DNA from: Dokdonella_A sp049583635
GTDB taxonomy: Bacteria > Pseudomonadota > Gammaproteobacteria > Xanthomonadales > Rhodanobacteraceae
Assembly (NCBI GenBank): GCA_049583635.1
Contig: JBAUWF010000093.1
Location: 1 to 64,000, forward strand
DNA: 64,000 bases
Reading direction: 5' to 3'
Positions within the stretch are counted from its first letter, which is position 1; the number at the start of each line of letters is the position of its first letter. The position numbers were made by a program, and so were the translations under genes. Below are positions 54,174-63,386 of the stretch, in pieces. The notes under the pieces are model-generated. The model searched no databases. It was not told the DNA's origin and saw nothing but the letters and a program-made list of their open reading frames with translations.

Positions 54174-54443
54174 CACGCTTCAACTCTGACCGGGGATCAC
54201 TAGTGTAACGGCAAGGGCGATCGAGGTTGCGCTCACCCAAGGGAAACGTGGCACAAGTCGTGGCAAGTACCCATGCGGTTCAGCCCTGCTGAGTCACGCG
54301 GGCGCGCAAGTCCTTGCATCGCCAGCACTTATCGGGTTGCTGAAGAAATCTCAGTGTCGCAGAAACACGCTGCCGAGATTTGCGCGGCCCTTGGCGCACC
54401 CGGCGGCGATGGAACCGGCTTCCTTGCGAAGGTTCGCGGAGGC
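54174..54443 (-). other. ihfB-lapA intergenic region with long-range hairpin
   Basis: 270 bp without a gene. AAATCTC (54346-54352) pairs with GAGATTT (54375-54381), enclosing GTGT/ACAC. On the minus strand the stem is followed by TTTCTTC, which could end ihfB transcription partially before lapA. Nothing else is recognised. Confidence 0.35.
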
Positions 54444-54764
54444 CTACCGGCCGGATCCATCAGAATGCATACCGGTGGCCGCCGCTTTCGCGTTGACCCG
54501 CTCGCGAAGTTCCTTGCCGGGCTTGAAATGCGGAACGTGCTTGCCGGGAAGCGCGACGCCCTCGCCGGTCTTCGGGTTGCGTCCCATGCGCGGCGGTCGA
54601 TAGTGCAGCGAAAAACTGCCGAACCCGCGAATCTCGATGCGTTCGCCCGCAGCCAGTGTCCGACTCATATGCTCGAGCAGGTTCTTGACAGCGAGTTCCA
54701 CATCGCCAGCCGCGAGATGCTTTTGCCGCTGCGCCAGGTTTTCGATCAGCTCCGACTTGGTCAT
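54444..54764 (-). CDS. ihfB: Integration host factor subunit beta
   Basis: 106 residues, HU-family DNA-bending protein that pairs with IHF-alpha. It shows MTKSELIENLAQRQKHLAAG at the start, RIEIRGFGSFSLHYRPPRMG in the DNA-binding arm and GRNPKTGEGVALPGKHVPHF with the intercalating proline. The start at 54764 matches the family. It lies 101 bp downstream of rpsA, the conserved rpsA-ihfB order, and before lapAB. Confidence 0.96.
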   Translation of the reverse strand: MTKSELIENLAQRQKHLAAGDVELAVKNLLEHMSRTLAAGERIEIRGFGSFSLHYRPPRMGRNPKTGEGVALPGKHVPHFKPGKELRERVNAKAAATGMHSDGSGR

Positions 54765-54865
54765 TGTGGTACGCGGGTCATGATGGATGGGTATGAAACG
54801 CGCCACCGAATCCATTCGGCGTCGCTTTTCGACGCGCAATGGCGCATGGCCGTTGCTGCCATGTG

Positions 54866-56536
54866 TTACTCGGACCGATCCAACTGCTCCTTGAGCAGTG
54901 CTCCGAGCTTGGTGGTGCCGCCGGACGCGCTCTGATAATCGTCCAGCACCTGCTGCAGGTCTTCTTCGTCCTTGGCTCGAATCGACACTTGCAACTGGCG
55001 GCCCTTGCGATCCATACCGATGAATTTCACCTCGACTGCGTCGCCGACCTTGAGACGCGTGGTCGCATCGTCGACGCGCTCTTTGGCAATGTCGCTGGCG
55101 CGCAGATAGCCTTCAACCCCTTCGGCAAGATCGATCGTTGCTCCGCGCGCGTCAACCTCGCGGACCGTGCCGTTGAGAATGCTGCCGCGCGGATGCGCCG
55201 CCATGAACTGGCCGAACGGATCCTGTTCGAGCTGTTTGATTCCGAGCGAAATGCGTTCGCGCTCGGGATCGACGGCCAGCACAACGGTGTCGATTTCCTC
55301 GCCTTTCTTGAAGTTGCGAATCAGGTCCTCACCTGCGCCCTGCCAGGAAATGTCGGACAAGTGCACTAACCCATCGATGCCACCGTCGAGCCCGACGAAG
55401 ATACCGAAATCGGTGATCGACTTGATCGTGCCGACCACGCGTTCACCTTTCTTGTGGATCGCCGCGAACGCTTCCCACGGATTGGCACGTGTCTGCTTGA
55501 TGCCAAGCGAGATGCGCCGACGCTCCTCGTCGACGTCGAGCACCATGACCTCGACTTCATCGCCGACCTGCACAACCTTGCCCGGATTGACGTTCTTGTT
55601 GGTCCAGTCCATTTCGGAAACATGCACCAGACCCTCGACGCCCGGTTCGAGCTCGACGAAACAGCCGTAGTCGGTGACGTTGGAAATCTTGCCGATCAGC
55701 CGGGTTTCGTTCGGATAACGTCGTGCGATATTGACCCACGGGTCCTCGCCGAGTTGCTTCAAGCCGAGCGACACGCGATTGCGCTCGCGATCGAACTTGA
55801 GCACGCGCACGTCAAGCTCGTCCCCGACATTGACAACTTCTGACGGATGGCGCACGCGTTTCCAGGCCATGTCGGTGATGTGCAGCAGGCCATCGATACC
55901 GCCGAGATCGACGAATGCGCCGTAATCGGTCAGGTTCTTGACCACGCCGCCGACCACCGCACCCTCGACCAGACGTTCGAGCAGCTTCTCGCGCTCCTCG
56001 GAGAACTCGCTCTCGACCACGGCGCGCCGCGAAACCACCACGTTGTTGCGCTTGCGATCGAGCTTGATGATCTTGAACTCGAGTTCCTTGCCTTCGAGGT
56101 AACTCGGATCGCGCACCGGTCGCACATCGACCAGCGATCCCGGAAGAAATGCGCGAACATCCTTGATGTCGACCGTGAATCCGCCCTTGACCTTGCCGGA
56201 AATGCGGCCGGTCACGGTCGCGTCACCGGATTGCGACTCCTCAAGCTCATCCCAGACCATCGAACGCTTGGCCTTTTCACGCGACAGCATGGTCTCGCCA
56301 AAGCCATTCTCGATCGCGTCAAGTGCGACTTTGACCTCGTCGCCGACTTCGATTTCAAGCTCACCCGCCTCATTGCGGAACTGCTCGATTGGAATAATAC
56401 CTTCGGACTTAAGGCCCGCGTTCACCACCACCACGTCGGATCGTATCTCGACCACGGTGCCGGAGACGATGGCGCCGGATTTCAGGTTGGAGATTGCTTG
56501 GCTCTGTTCGAACAGCTCGGCAAAACTTTCAGTCAT
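54866..56536 (-). CDS. rpsA: 30S ribosomal protein S1
   Basis: 556 residues with six S1 (OB-fold) domains at about 20-90, 105-170, 190-260, 275-345, 362-432 and 449-518. The first two bind the ribosome and the others mRNA. Examples are VVNAGLKSEGIIPIEQFRNE, GFTVDIKDVRAFLPGS, YGAFVDLGGIDGLLHITDMA and YGCFVELEPGVEGLVHVSEM. It is required for translation of structured mRNAs. It follows cmk and a terminator-like hairpin, so it probably has its own promoter, as in E. coli. Confidence 0.97.
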   Translation of the reverse strand: MTESFAELFEQSQAISNLKSGAIVSGTVVEIRSDVVVVNAGLKSEGIIPIEQFRNEAGELEIEVGDEVKVALDAIENGFGETMLSREKAKRSMVWDELEESQSGDATVTGRISGKVKGGFTVDIKDVRAFLPGSLVDVRPVRDPSYLEGKELEFKIIKLDRKRNNVVVSRRAVVESEFSEEREKLLERLVEGAVVGGVVKNLTDYGAFVDLGGIDGLLHITDMAWKRVRHPSEVVNVGDELDVRVLKFDRERNRVSLGLKQLGEDPWVNIARRYPNETRLIGKISNVTDYGCFVELEPGVEGLVHVSEMDWTNKNVNPGKVVQVGDEVEVMVLDVDEERRRISLGIKQTRANPWEAFAAIHKKGERVVGTIKSITDFGIFVGLDGGIDGLVHLSDISWQGAGEDLIRNFKKGEEIDTVVLAVDPERERISLGIKQLEQDPFGQFMAAHPRGSILNGTVREVDARGATIDLAEGVEGYLRASDIAKERVDDATTRLKVGDAVEVKFIGMDRKGRQLQVSIRAKDEEDLQQVLDDYQSASGGTTKLGALLKEQLDRSE

Positions 56537-56638
56537 ATGGGTTTCCGGGAAGAGTCAACGGACCGCAAGCGTGTCGTTCCCGCTCTGGGAATCGAGGACG
56601 TTCGGTCCACCTGTCATGGGCGCACAATGCACCATTGC

Positions 56639-56658
56639 AAAACCGGCGCAAGCGCCGG
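56639..56658 (-). terminator. Intrinsic terminator after cmk
   Basis: On the minus strand a 6-bp G/C-only stem CCGGCG-CTTG-CGCCGG (56643-56658) is followed by TTTT (56639-56642), 34 bp beyond the cmk stop. It would separate cmk from rpsA expression, fully or in part. Confidence 0.6.
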
Positions 56659-56692
56659 ACCTTACCTTATTGCACGAATTGTCGACGAGGCA

Positions 56693-57388
56693 TCAGCGTC
56701 GGTCCGATCGCACGAAAGCCAGCACCCGGGCGACGACTGTCGCGACGGGCATGCCGGTCGTATCCACGATCAGCGCTGCCGGATCGGGCCTCAGCGGCGC
56801 CACCGCCCGGGTGGCGTCGCGAGCATCCCGCGCCTCGATCTCGCGCAAAAGGGACGCGAGTGTAACGTTCAATCCCTTTTCCTTCAACTGCTTATGGCGC
56901 CGGCGCGCACGCTCCCTGGCACTGGCCGTCAGGAACACTTTCCGCCCGGCATCGGCGAACACCACCGTACCCATGTCGCGACCATCCGCGACCAGCCCGG
57001 GCTTCCTGCGAAACGAGCGCTGCTTGTCGAACAGAGCGGCGCGCACCGGCGCGATCGCGGCGATTGCCGACGCCGCCGCAGCGCAGGTCTCGGTGCGTAT
57101 TTCGTCGGTCGCGTCGTGCCCGTTGATCATGACCCGTGCATCACCGCCGTCATCAGGATCGCGAAATGCAATGCGCGTGGTTTCCACGCAGCGCGTGACC
57201 GCCTCGGCGTCGGACAGATCCAACCCGGCCATTCCCGCGGCGCAGGCGACCGCCCGGTACAGCGCCCCCGAATCGAGCAGATGCCAGCCGAGCGCGTCGG
57301 CCACCTTGCGGCTGATGGTGCCCTTGCCCGATCCGGACGGACCATCGATGGCGAGCACCGGGATGTCTTGTACGGACGGTTTGGACAC
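56693..57388 (-). CDS. cmk: (d)CMP kinase
   Basis: 231 residues. Phosphorylates CMP and dCMP. P-loop in IDGPSGSGKGTISRKVADAL (about 12-31), followed by LDSGALYRAVACAA and VADGRDMGTVVF. The CMP-specific insert domain and the lid RERARRRHKQLKEKG are present. GTG start at 57388 behind AAGGAA; the ATG-initiated frame to 57466 is too long for the family. It sits between aroA and rpsA in the conserved order. Confidence 0.95.
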   Translation of the reverse strand: MSKPSVQDIPVLAIDGPSGSGKGTISRKVADALGWHLLDSGALYRAVACAAGMAGLDLSDAEAVTRCVETTRIAFRDPDDGGDARVMINGHDATDEIRTETCAAAASAIAAIAPVRAALFDKQRSFRRKPGLVADGRDMGTVVFADAGRKVFLTASARERARRRHKQLKEKGLNVTLASLLREIEARDARDATRAVAPLRPDPAALIVDTTGMPVATVVARVLAFVRSDRR

Positions 57389-57517
57389 GGGACTCGTTCC
57401 TTTAGATGGATTGTCCAATTGTAGCTGTCGCGAGGCAGTTGTTCGGCTCCAAGATCGAACGCGCATGCCGCCGAGGCAAGCGCAGCGAGCAACAGACCAC
57501 CGGCACCTGAAATTCGA

Positions 57518-58834
57518 TCATTCGCGACAAACGACAAGATCGAATCCACTTGCATTGGCGAGATCGACAAATCCCGGGAACGATGTCGCGACGTTGGCGC
57601 AGTCATTCACGCGAAGCGGCGCTTGAGCGATCAGTCCGGCAACCGCAAAACTCATCGTGCAGCGATGGTCGCCCGCGCTGTCCACGGTGCCACCGGTCAG
57701 CGCGCCGCCTTCAATGATCGCGCCATCGGCTGTTTCGATCGCCTCAACGCCAAGACTGCGCAAACCGTCACACATGACTGCAATGCGGTCCGATTCCTTG
57801 ACGCGCAGTTCACCAGCGCCGCGAACCAGCGTGCGTCCGTGCGCCGCGGCAGCTGCGATGAACAGGATTGGAAATTCGTCGATCAGATCTGCCGTGCGGT
57901 CTTCCGCGACCTCGATACCGCTCAGTTGCGTGTGCCGGACCCTGAGGTCGGCGATCGGTTCACCGGACTGCTCGCGCCGGTTTTCGATGTCGATATCCGC
58001 TCCCATGCAGGCGAGCACGTCGAGTAAACCGGTACGTCGCGGGTTCATGCCGACCGCGCGCAGCAGCAAATCCGAGCCCGGCGTCACGCTGGCGGCGACG
58101 AGGAAAAACGCAGCCGACGAAAAATCGCCCGGTACTGCGAGCCGCGTCGCGCACAGCCGATGCCGACCGAGCAGTCGCGCGTGGCCGGCTGCGTACGTGA
58201 TCGGCCAGCCGAATGCGGCGAGCATGCGCTCGGTGTGATCGCGCGTGGGATGCGCTTCGCTGATGCAGGTTTCCCCGTTGGCGTACATGCCGGCCAGCAA
58301 CAAGGCGGACTTGACCTGCGCGCTTGCGACTGGCGCCACGTAGTCGATGCCGACCAGCGTTTGCCCGCCGCGAATGCGAAGCGGCGGAAGATCGGTCGGC
58401 GAAGCGACGATGTCCGCGCCCATCGCGCGCAACGGTTCGACCACGCGCCGCATCGGGCGTCGCGACAATGACGCATCGCCGACCAGGGTCGAGTCGAACA
58501 TCTGCCCTGCGAGCAGTCCAGCCAGCAAGCGCATGCCGGTGCCGGAGTTGCCGCAGTCGAGCGGATGGTCGGGCATTGCCAGACCGCGCAGCCCGACACC
58601 GTTGATAATCCGGCACGATGCGCCCGGCGCGTCAATATCGACGCCCATGGCCGCGAGGATCGCGGCGGTTGCACAGGTGTCGTCACCCTCGAGAAATCCG
58701 TCGATCCGGGTCGTTCCCTCGGCCAGTGCGCCCAACATGAGCGCCCGATGCGAGATCGACTTGTCACCCGGCACGAGGATTTCTCCGTGCAGCGGACCTG
58801 CCGGCCGACTGACCCAGTCTTCGCACGAGCTCAT
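57518..58834 (-). CDS. aroA: 3-phosphoshikimate 1-carboxyvinyltransferase (EPSP synthase)
   Basis: 438 residues. Joins shikimate-3-phosphate and PEP, step six of the shikimate pathway. Motifs: LVPGDKSISHRALMLGALAE, DCGNSGTGMRLLAGLLAGQM (PEP site, LxxGNSGT), GDASLSRRPMRRVVEPLR and RVKESDRIAVMCDGL near 345. The loop reads GNSGTGMR; the residue after GNSGT is Gly as in class I-type enzymes. The ATG overlaps the hisC stop (ATGA), so translation is coupled. Confidence 0.96.
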   Translation of the reverse strand: MSSCEDWVSRPAGPLHGEILVPGDKSISHRALMLGALAEGTTRIDGFLEGDDTCATAAILAAMGVDIDAPGASCRIINGVGLRGLAMPDHPLDCGNSGTGMRLLAGLLAGQMFDSTLVGDASLSRRPMRRVVEPLRAMGADIVASPTDLPPLRIRGGQTLVGIDYVAPVASAQVKSALLLAGMYANGETCISEAHPTRDHTERMLAAFGWPITYAAGHARLLGRHRLCATRLAVPGDFSSAAFFLVAASVTPGSDLLLRAVGMNPRRTGLLDVLACMGADIDIENRREQSGEPIADLRVRHTQLSGIEVAEDRTADLIDEFPILFIAAAAAHGRTLVRGAGELRVKESDRIAVMCDGLRSLGVEAIETADGAIIEGGALTGGTVDSAGDHRCTMSFAVAGLIAQAPLRVNDCANVATSFPGFVDLANASGFDLVVCRE

Positions 58835-59937
58835 GGCAAAGCGTCCAGCAGACGCCGGTTTTCGGCGCGACTGCCGATACTGACACGCAAGCTCTGCGTT
58901 AGACCGTAACCGCCGACCGGACGTACGACGACGCCGCCTTCGAGCAAATGTCGTTCGACGCCGGTCGCGCCGGAACCGATGTCGAGCAGCACGAAGTTGG
59001 TTTGCGACGGCAATATCGCGAACCCGCGTGTCGAAAGCTGATTGCACAACCAGCGGCGTTCACTGGTGTTGAACGCTCGTACCTTTTCGATATGGCTCGC
59101 GTCAGCAAGGGAAGCCTCGGCGGCGGCCAGTGCCACGCAATTGACGTTGAACGATTGGCGCAGTCGTTCTAGCACGCCAACGACGCTCGGATGTGCGACC
59201 ACATAGCCGATACGCAAACCAGCCAACCCGTAAGCTTTGGAAAACGTGCGCGTCACGACCAGATTGGGGTAGCGATCGAGCAGACGCAATGCGGAAGTCG
59301 GTCCCGACCCATCGACATATTCGTGATAGGCCTCGTCGACGACGATCAGCGCGGTCGGCGGCACACGTTCGATCAGCCTGTCCAGCGCATCGTCGCCAAA
59401 CCATGTACCAGTCGGGTTGTTCGGATTGGCCAGGTAGATCAAGCGCGTGTCATCGCGTACCGCAGTGGCGATGGCAACCGGATCGTGACCGAACGGCGCG
59501 GTTGCGTGAGTGCTCGGCAATGCCGGCACCACGATCGCCGGTGCCCCGACCGCGGCGGCAGCAATCGCAAACACCACAAAGGCATGCTGCGAAAACACGA
59601 CCGAATGCGATGGATCGGCGAAGCACTGTGCCAGCAGCATCAGCAATTCGTGTGAGCCGTTGCCGAGCGCGATGTGGTCGGTGGTGACACCGAGATGTCG
59701 TGCGAGGGCCGCCTTCAGTGCCGCACCGCGCGGATCCGGATAGCGAAAACCAGTGGTCAACGCCGCACGCATCGCGGCGCGCGCCGCCGGGCTTGGACCG
59801 AGTGGATTTTCATTGGCGCCCAATTCGGCAATCACGCGGCCGAAACGGACGCGCAGCGCCGCGAGGTCATGACCCGAATCGTAGGCGCCGAGCGCGGCGA
59901 TGGCCGGATTGGCGAGGCGACCGGCGTCGAAGGTCAC
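58831..59937 (-). CDS. hisC: Histidinol-phosphate / aromatic aminotransferase
   Basis: 368 residues, class II PLP aminotransferase. The PLP lysine is in TRTFSKAYGLAGLRIGY (near 225). ELGANENPLGPSP near the start, IYLANPNNPTGTW (near 165) and IVVDEAYHEYV are also typical. In this aroA-linked position the enzyme is often a second HisC acting on phenylpyruvate or 4-hydroxyphenylpyruvate, which fits the aromatic operon; that role is inference. The GTG start overlaps a TGA (GTGA, 59934-59937) that ends the upstream pheA remnant, showing that its translation was once coupled to that gene. Confidence 0.9.
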   Translation of the reverse strand: MTFDAGRLANPAIAALGAYDSGHDLAALRVRFGRVIAELGANENPLGPSPAARAAMRAALTTGFRYPDPRGAALKAALARHLGVTTDHIALGNGSHELLMLLAQCFADPSHSVVFSQHAFVVFAIAAAAVGAPAIVVPALPSTHATAPFGHDPVAIATAVRDDTRLIYLANPNNPTGTWFGDDALDRLIERVPPTALIVVDEAYHEYVDGSGPTSALRLLDRYPNLVVTRTFSKAYGLAGLRIGYVVAHPSVVGVLERLRQSFNVNCVALAAAEASLADASHIEKVRAFNTSERRWLCNQLSTRGFAILPSQTNFVLLDIGSGATGVERHLLEGGVVVRPVGGYGLTQSLRVSIGSRAENRRLLDALP

Positions 59938-60112
59938 GACACGATGACCGGATGCGATACCGGCACCTTCACTTCCGCGTGCCTGTCGAATTCCGCGAGT
60001 GCGCTTGTCATGGGGATGTAACCGGCGTCTGGCTTCGACCGCATCATCGATGCGTGTGCACGCCTCGGCAAGCCCAGGCGCGTTCAGCCGACCGTGGCGC
60101 TTTCGGTTTCAT
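59934..60112 (-). pseudogene. pheA: Deletion scar of pheA (chorismate mutase/prephenate dehydratase)
   Basis: The minus strand has a perfect AGGAGG (60121-60126) and an ATG at 60110-60112 reading MKPKAPRS. One base later in phase the sequence continues LNAPGLAEACTRIDDAVEA, which resembles the LAEVRxxID start of AroQ chorismate mutase in P-proteins. The 3' end, in another frame, reads ALAEFDRHAEVKVPVSHPV and ends IVS before a TGA; this resembles the AL-x-EL...KVLGSYPxA C-terminus of PheA. The TGA overlaps the hisC GTG. About 300 internal codons are missing. In many gammaproteobacteria pheA occupies this slot between serC/serA and hisC-aroA. Confidence 0.55.
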
Positions 60113-60116
60113 CGCC

Positions 60117-61283
60117 TCAACCTCCTAGCACGCGTACCGAGAGAATGCCGTCGATCGCCGAAATCGTGTCGACAAGCGTCGCGGGTACGCTCGAATCGAC
60201 GTCGATCAGACTGTAAGCCAATTCACCGCGCGACGCATTGTGCATTTGCGCGATATTGAGTCCGGCTTCACCGAGAGTGTGTGAAAGGCGGCCGATCATG
60301 TTGGGCTGATTCCTGTTCGCTACGCAGATGCGGGCCACTCCGGCGCGGCCCATGCGGGTGGCCGGAAAATTGACCGCGTTGCGCACGTTGCCGTTTTCGA
60401 GAAAATCGCGCAACGCATCGACCACCATGGATGCGCAGTTCTCCTCGGCCTCGCCGGTCGAGGCGCCGAGGTGGGGGAGACTGATTACCCGCGGATCACC
60501 GAGCAGTCTGGAATCCGGGAAATCCGTGACGTATCGAGCGATGCGGCGCTGATCGAGACCCTGAAGCAAAGCATGCGTATCGACAATGCCGGCGCGTGAA
60601 AAATTGAGCAGGGTCACGCCGGGCCGAACCCGTTCGAGTGCTTCAGATCCGAACAATCCGCGCGTGGCCGAATTCAGCGGAACGTGAAAAGTAACGTAGT
60701 CGCTGGCACCAAACAGTCCTTCAAGAGAGTTGGCCTTGGCGACATCGGACGACAATTGCCAGGCGCCGTCGATCGTCATGTGCGGATCGAGCCCGATCGT
60801 CTGCATTCCGAGCGCGCTGGCCGCGTTGGCTACCTTGACGCCGATCGCGCCGAGCCCGATCACGCCGAGCGTCTTGCCGGAAAGTTCACGGCCGACGAAA
60901 CGCTTCTTGGCACGCTCGACCTCGTCGTTCATCGCATCGCTGCCGGCAAGGCTGTCGATAAAGCGCAGCGCGTCCGGGATATTGCGTGCGGCGAGCAGGA
61001 GTCCCGCGACGACCAACTCCTTGACTGCATTGGCGTTGCCGCCCGGCGCGTTGAATACCGGCAAACCGCGTTCGGACAGCGCATCGACCGGAATATTGTT
61101 GACGCCGGCGCCGGCGCGTGCAACTGCCTTCACCGATGCCGGAATCGGTCGATCGTGCAGATTGGCGGAACGCAGCAGGATCGCGTCCGGTTCGGCGACG
61201 TCGTCGGCGACGCGATAGTCGGCGCCGGGCAACCGCTCGAGGCCGCTGCGCGCAATGCTGTTGAGGGTCTGGATGACAAGCAT
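60117..61283 (-). CDS. serA: D-3-phosphoglycerate dehydrogenase
   Basis: 388 residues. First committed step of serine synthesis, 3-phosphoglycerate to 3-phosphohydroxypyruvate with NAD+. Segments: ILLRSANLHDRPIP, VAGLLLAARNIPDALRFI, the Rossmann motif GKTLGVIGLGAIGVKVANAA (about 135-155), active-site Arg in NFSRAGIVD, Glu/His in SLPHLGASTGEAEENCA and a C-terminal ACT domain (about 310-385, NQPNMIGRLSHTLGEAGLNI) that usually binds serine. The start at 61283 fits the family; the frame is open to 61469. It is downstream of serC and ends just before the pheA scar, whose ribosome-binding site lies in its last codons. Confidence 0.95.
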   Translation of the reverse strand: MLVIQTLNSIARSGLERLPGADYRVADDVAEPDAILLRSANLHDRPIPASVKAVARAGAGVNNIPVDALSERGLPVFNAPGGNANAVKELVVAGLLLAARNIPDALRFIDSLAGSDAMNDEVERAKKRFVGRELSGKTLGVIGLGAIGVKVANAASALGMQTIGLDPHMTIDGAWQLSSDVAKANSLEGLFGASDYVTFHVPLNSATRGLFGSEALERVRPGVTLLNFSRAGIVDTHALLQGLDQRRIARYVTDFPDSRLLGDPRVISLPHLGASTGEAEENCASMVVDALRDFLENGNVRNAVNFPATRMGRAGVARICVANRNQPNMIGRLSHTLGEAGLNIAQMHNASRGELAYSLIDVDSSVPATLVDTISAIDGILSVRVLGG

Positions 61284-61383
61284 GGCAATGATCCGAAATC
61301 GAGAGAACGGAAATACGCGGATATCCGCGCGATGGCAAAGACAGCGTTCAGGCGCTGTCGCGTTTTCGTACCGGCCGGAAGGG

Positions 61384-62481
61384 TCAGCCGTGGCACCGCT
61401 CGAAGTCGCGCATGAACGCGACCAGTGCCTCGACGCCGGCAAGCGGCATCGCGTTGTAGATCGAGGCACGCATACCGCCGACTGCGCGATGGCCCTTCAG
61501 TCCGAGCAGGCCGGCTACGGCGGCTTGTTCGAGGAATACGGCATCGATCGCCGGATCGGCGAGCGTGAACGGAACGTTCATGCGCGAACGCGCGGTGGAT
61601 TCCACCGGATTTTCGTAGAAACCCGACGCATCGATCACGTCGTAGAGCAGCTGAGCCTTGTTCCGGTTGCGCTCTTCCATCGTACCGAGACCACCCTCGC
61701 GCTTGAGCCACTTGAACGTCAACCCGGCCAGATACCATGCAAACGTATTCGGCGTGTTGAGCATCGAATGCCGCCGCGCATGCTCGGCATAATTGAAGAT
61801 TCGCGCGATGTCCCCTGGACAACGCTCGAGCAGATCGTCGCGCACGATCACAACGACCAGTCCCGACGGTCCGATGTTTTTTTGCGCGCCGGCATAGATC
61901 AGACCGAAGCGCGCCACGTCGATTGGTCGCGACAAGATGTCGGAGGACATGTCGGCGATCAACGGCGTCGTACCGACCTCGGGAATGTTATGGAATTCGA
62001 CGCCGTGAATGGTTTCGTTGGGCGTGTAGTGGACATAGGCCGCTTGTGCGTCGAGGTCCCAATCCGAAGCCGCAGGAATTGCGCGATAGTGGCGTGAAGA
62101 ACTGCTCGCCGCGACGCGCGCGCCGACGTAAGGTCTGGCCTCCGCCAGCGCTTTTTCACCCCAGTAACCGGTCAACAGGTAATCCGCGACCTGATCCGGG
62201 CGCGCAAGGTTCATCGGTATCTGCGCGAAATGCTGAGTCGCGCCACCCTGCAGAAACAGCACGCGATAGTTCGCCGGGATATCCAGCAGGTCGCGCAGGT
62301 CGCGTTCGGATTCCTCGGCCAGCGCAATGAATTCCTTGCTGCGGTGGCTGATTTCCATCACCGATGCATGCGCGCCATCGTATTGGAGCAGTTCGGCCTG
62401 AGCCTGACACAACACCGCTTGCGGCAGCATTGCCGGGCCGGCGCTGAAATTGAATGTTCGATCCACATCGACTCCTGTCAT
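61384..62481 (-). CDS. serC: Phosphoserine aminotransferase
   Basis: 365 residues, class V PLP aminotransferase. Makes phosphoserine, and also 4-phosphohydroxythreonine for PLP synthesis. Motifs: FNFSAGPAMLPQAVLCQAQ at the start, LLFLQGGATQHFAQIPMNLA-like (FLQGGATQHFAQIPMNLA), the PLP lysine in GLIYAGAQKNIGPSGLVVVI (near 195) and NTPNTFAWYLAGLTFKWL. The start at 62481 fits the family; the frame is open to 62631. It heads the serC-serA-hisC-aroA-cmk series, 100 bp upstream of serA. Confidence 0.96.
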   Translation of the reverse strand: MTGVDVDRTFNFSAGPAMLPQAVLCQAQAELLQYDGAHASVMEISHRSKEFIALAEESERDLRDLLDIPANYRVLFLQGGATQHFAQIPMNLARPDQVADYLLTGYWGEKALAEARPYVGARVAASSSSRHYRAIPAASDWDLDAQAAYVHYTPNETIHGVEFHNIPEVGTTPLIADMSSDILSRPIDVARFGLIYAGAQKNIGPSGLVVVIVRDDLLERCPGDIARIFNYAEHARRHSMLNTPNTFAWYLAGLTFKWLKREGGLGTMEERNRNKAQLLYDVIDASGFYENPVESTARSRMNVPFTLADPAIDAVFLEQAAVAGLLGLKGHRAVGGMRASIYNAMPLAGVEALVAFMRDFERCHG

Positions 62482-62564
62482 TGGCTCGCCGCGTCGGCCG
62501 ACACATGCGCCCGGCGCAGCAGAAAACCATTGGAAATTCAAACATTGCGACGCGCGAAGCCGCC

Positions 62565-63386
62565 CTAAATTTCGCGCAGCAGCAATGCCGCCAGACCGAG
62601 GCCGATCAATGCCGCGATACCGATCAACCACCAGATGCCATAGCGCGATGCGCTGGCCGGCGCGGGCGTCGTATCGAGATCGATCGCGCGCATGGTCTGG
62701 GTAATGGAAGGGCGCGGTGCCGGCGTGTCCATCTGACCGCGCAGCGGCATGCCGGGAGCTTCCAGCAGAAAGCGATGCTGGTCAAATACGAGCTGGTCGC
62801 CCGAGTGCAATACTGCATCCCGCACCAGCACGCCATTGACCCATGTTCCGGTCGTCGAATCAAGATTGCGAAGATGCACGGAATCGGAGTGAGTTTCCAC
62901 GGCCGCGTGGCGCAACGCCACGGATGGTTCGTCGATACGCAGACCACATTCGCCGCTGCGCCCGATCACCAGTCGCTGATCGATGGTCACGGTCTTGCCG
63001 AAATGCGCGCCGGACATTCCGCGCAATACCGTGCGTGACGGGACCGGGTCCTGATCCAACGATCCGTCATCAACCGGTGGTAGCGAGCGTTCGATCGAAT
63101 CGTCGCGATCGGGTTTGAGCAGCACGGCGATCGCGCCAAAATTCAGCAGATCGCCGAGACGCAGCAAGGCCTTCTCCCGCACTGGCCTTGCATTCACGTG
63201 GGTGCGCGCCGTCGAATCGAGGATGTCCACTACCACACCGCGCGCATCAACACTGATCGACGCGTGTCTCGCTGCGATATTGGGACCCGCGAGGACGATA
63301 TCGTTGTCCTCGGCACTGCCGATGCTCACCGTCCCCTCGTCGACCAGGACGTCGGCATGCTCGCCGTTGGGAAAACACAGTCGCAT
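62565..63386 (-). CDS. Membrane protein with two FHA domains
   Basis: 273 residues. Two forkhead-associated phosphothreonine-binding domains: the first about 15-90 (GSAEDNDIVLAGPNIAARHA), the second about 125-210 (VIGRSGECGLRIDEPSVALR with HAAVE, then TTGTWVNGVLV). A Pro-rich linker and one C-terminal membrane helix (WWLIGIAALIGLGLAALLL) follow, so both FHA domains face the cytoplasm and the protein is tail-anchored. In the first domain the conserved SxxH is replaced by AARHA (Ser to Ala), which may weaken phosphopeptide binding. No Ser/Thr kinase gene is nearby. It lies upstream of serC, apparently unrelated. Confidence 0.85.
   Translation of the reverse strand: MRLCFPNGEHADVLVDEGTVSIGSAEDNDIVLAGPNIAARHASISVDARGVVVDILDSTARTHVNARPVREKALLRLGDLLNFGAIAVLLKPDRDDSIERSLPPVDDGSLDQDPVPSRTVLRGMSGAHFGKTVTIDQRLVIGRSGECGLRIDEPSVALRHAAVETHSDSVHLRNLDSTTGTWVNGVLVRDAVLHSGDQLVFDQHRFLLEAPGMPLRGQMDTPAPRPSITQTMRAIDLDTTPAPASASRYGIWWLIGIAALIGLGLAALLLREI

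Noticed and set aside
61316..61329. Perfect 14-bp palindrome CGCGGATATCCGCG between serC and serA
   Set aside because: A few palindromes of this length are expected by chance in 64 kb, and it matches no operator I know. It could be revisited if conserved in relatives.
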